Shown one piece after another: positions 5,827-6,092 of a stretch of 6,092 nucleotides of DNA (its first letter is position 1; every line of letters starts with the position of its first letter). The position numbers and the translations under genes were made by a program. This DNA is from Actinomycetota bacterium. GTDB taxonomy: Bacteria; Actinomycetota; Actinomycetes; S36-B12; CAIYMF01. The notes below the pieces were generated by a model. It had not been told where the DNA came from and ran no database searches. It was given only the letters and a program-made list of their open reading frames with translations. The stretch is taken from positions 1 through 6,092 of the forward strand of contig WLOZ01000128.1 in the NCBI GenBank assembly GCA_009699025.1, in the 5' to 3' direction.

Positions 5827-6092
5827 ATGCGACGGCCGCTGATCGCCCTCGCGATACTCGGGTGGCTTGTGGCCGAGATCGCGGTGGTCTGGTGGCTGGC
5901 CGACCTCATCGGCTGGCTCTGGGTGCTGGCACTGCTGGCAGCGCAGTGCGCGCTGGGGGTCAGCATCGCCAAGCGTGCCGGCGCGTCAGCCTTCCGGGGG
6001 CTAGGGGAGGCGTCGCGAAGCGGGTCGCTGCCCGGGGGAGCGGTGGGCGACAGCGCCCTGACCTCGCTGGGAGGTGCGCTGATCGCCATACC
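5827..6092 (+). CDS. fxsA: FxsA-family membrane protein, N-terminal part (3' end outside window)
   Basis: The frame is open from ATG 5827 to the window end, giving 88 complete codons; the 3' end is missing. Two closely spaced hydrophobic segments are visible at about residues 5-25 (LIALAILGWLVAEIAVVWWL) and 28-47, then a basic turn (AKRAGASAFRGLGEA) and a third segment beginning at SLGGALIAI. This pattern, with the helix containing an acidic residue (E17) and the following basic loop, matches the cytoplasmic-membrane family of E. coli FxsA, known for easing exclusion of phage T7 by the F plasmid when overexpressed; its normal role is unclear. The position after ppm1 agrees with actinobacterial gene order. 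The start is 3 nt after the ppm1 stop and in the same frame; no strong Shine-Dalgarno is seen, so translation probably depends on ribosomes finishing ppm1. The family call rests on topology, sequence feel and context. Confidence 0.75.
   Translation, partial: MRRPLIALAILGWLVAEIAVVWWLADLIGWLWVLALLAAQCALGVSIAKRAGASAFRGLGEASRSGSLPGGAVGDSALTSLGGALIAI

Overview
The window is GC-rich and carries seven genes, all on the + strand and almost without spacers. A polyprenol-phosphate-mannose synthase (Ppm1) directly behind an apolipoprotein N-acyltransferase (Lnt) and before an FxsA-family membrane protein is an arrangement typical of high-GC Actinobacteria. I therefore read this as an actinobacterial chromosome, but the sequence does not let me name a genus.

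Left half (1-3348): the distal part of a lysine-fermentation operon. In order it holds the 3' part of kdd (L-erythro-3,5-diaminohexanoate dehydrogenase, cut by the window edge), kamD and kamE (the two subunits of adenosylcobalamin- and PLP-dependent beta-lysine 5,6-aminomutase) and kal (3-aminobutyryl-CoA ammonia-lyase). KamDE turns beta-lysine into 3,5-diaminohexanoate. Kdd oxidises that to 5-amino-3-oxohexanoate. Kce, which is not in the window, converts it with acetyl-CoA to acetoacetate and 3-aminobutyryl-CoA. Kal removes ammonia to give crotonyl-CoA. All three junctions are 4-nt ATGA overlaps, so the genes are probably translationally coupled. The known catalytic residues of KamD and KamE are intact, so the aminomutase looks functional.

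Right half (3380-6092): a cell-envelope group. lnt (lipoprotein N-acylation) overlaps ppm1 (mannosyl donor for lipoglycans and protein O-mannosylation) by GTGA. fxsA follows 3 nt after ppm1 and runs off the window. Mycobacterium tuberculosis has the Lnt and Ppm1 domains fused in one protein; here they are separate.

The two groups are unrelated in function and only 31 nt apart, with no convincing terminator between them. A TANNNT-type -10 sits at the right distance for a leaderless lnt mRNA. A second possible -10 (TAGGGT) and a GC hairpin lie in the 3' end of lnt, ahead of ppm1. I see no tRNA, rRNA, CRISPR array, insertion sequence or phage gene, and no gap over 300 nt. I found no clearly undescribed system. 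The most notable point is a clostridial/fusobacterial-type lysine-fermentation module in an actinobacterial chromosome.
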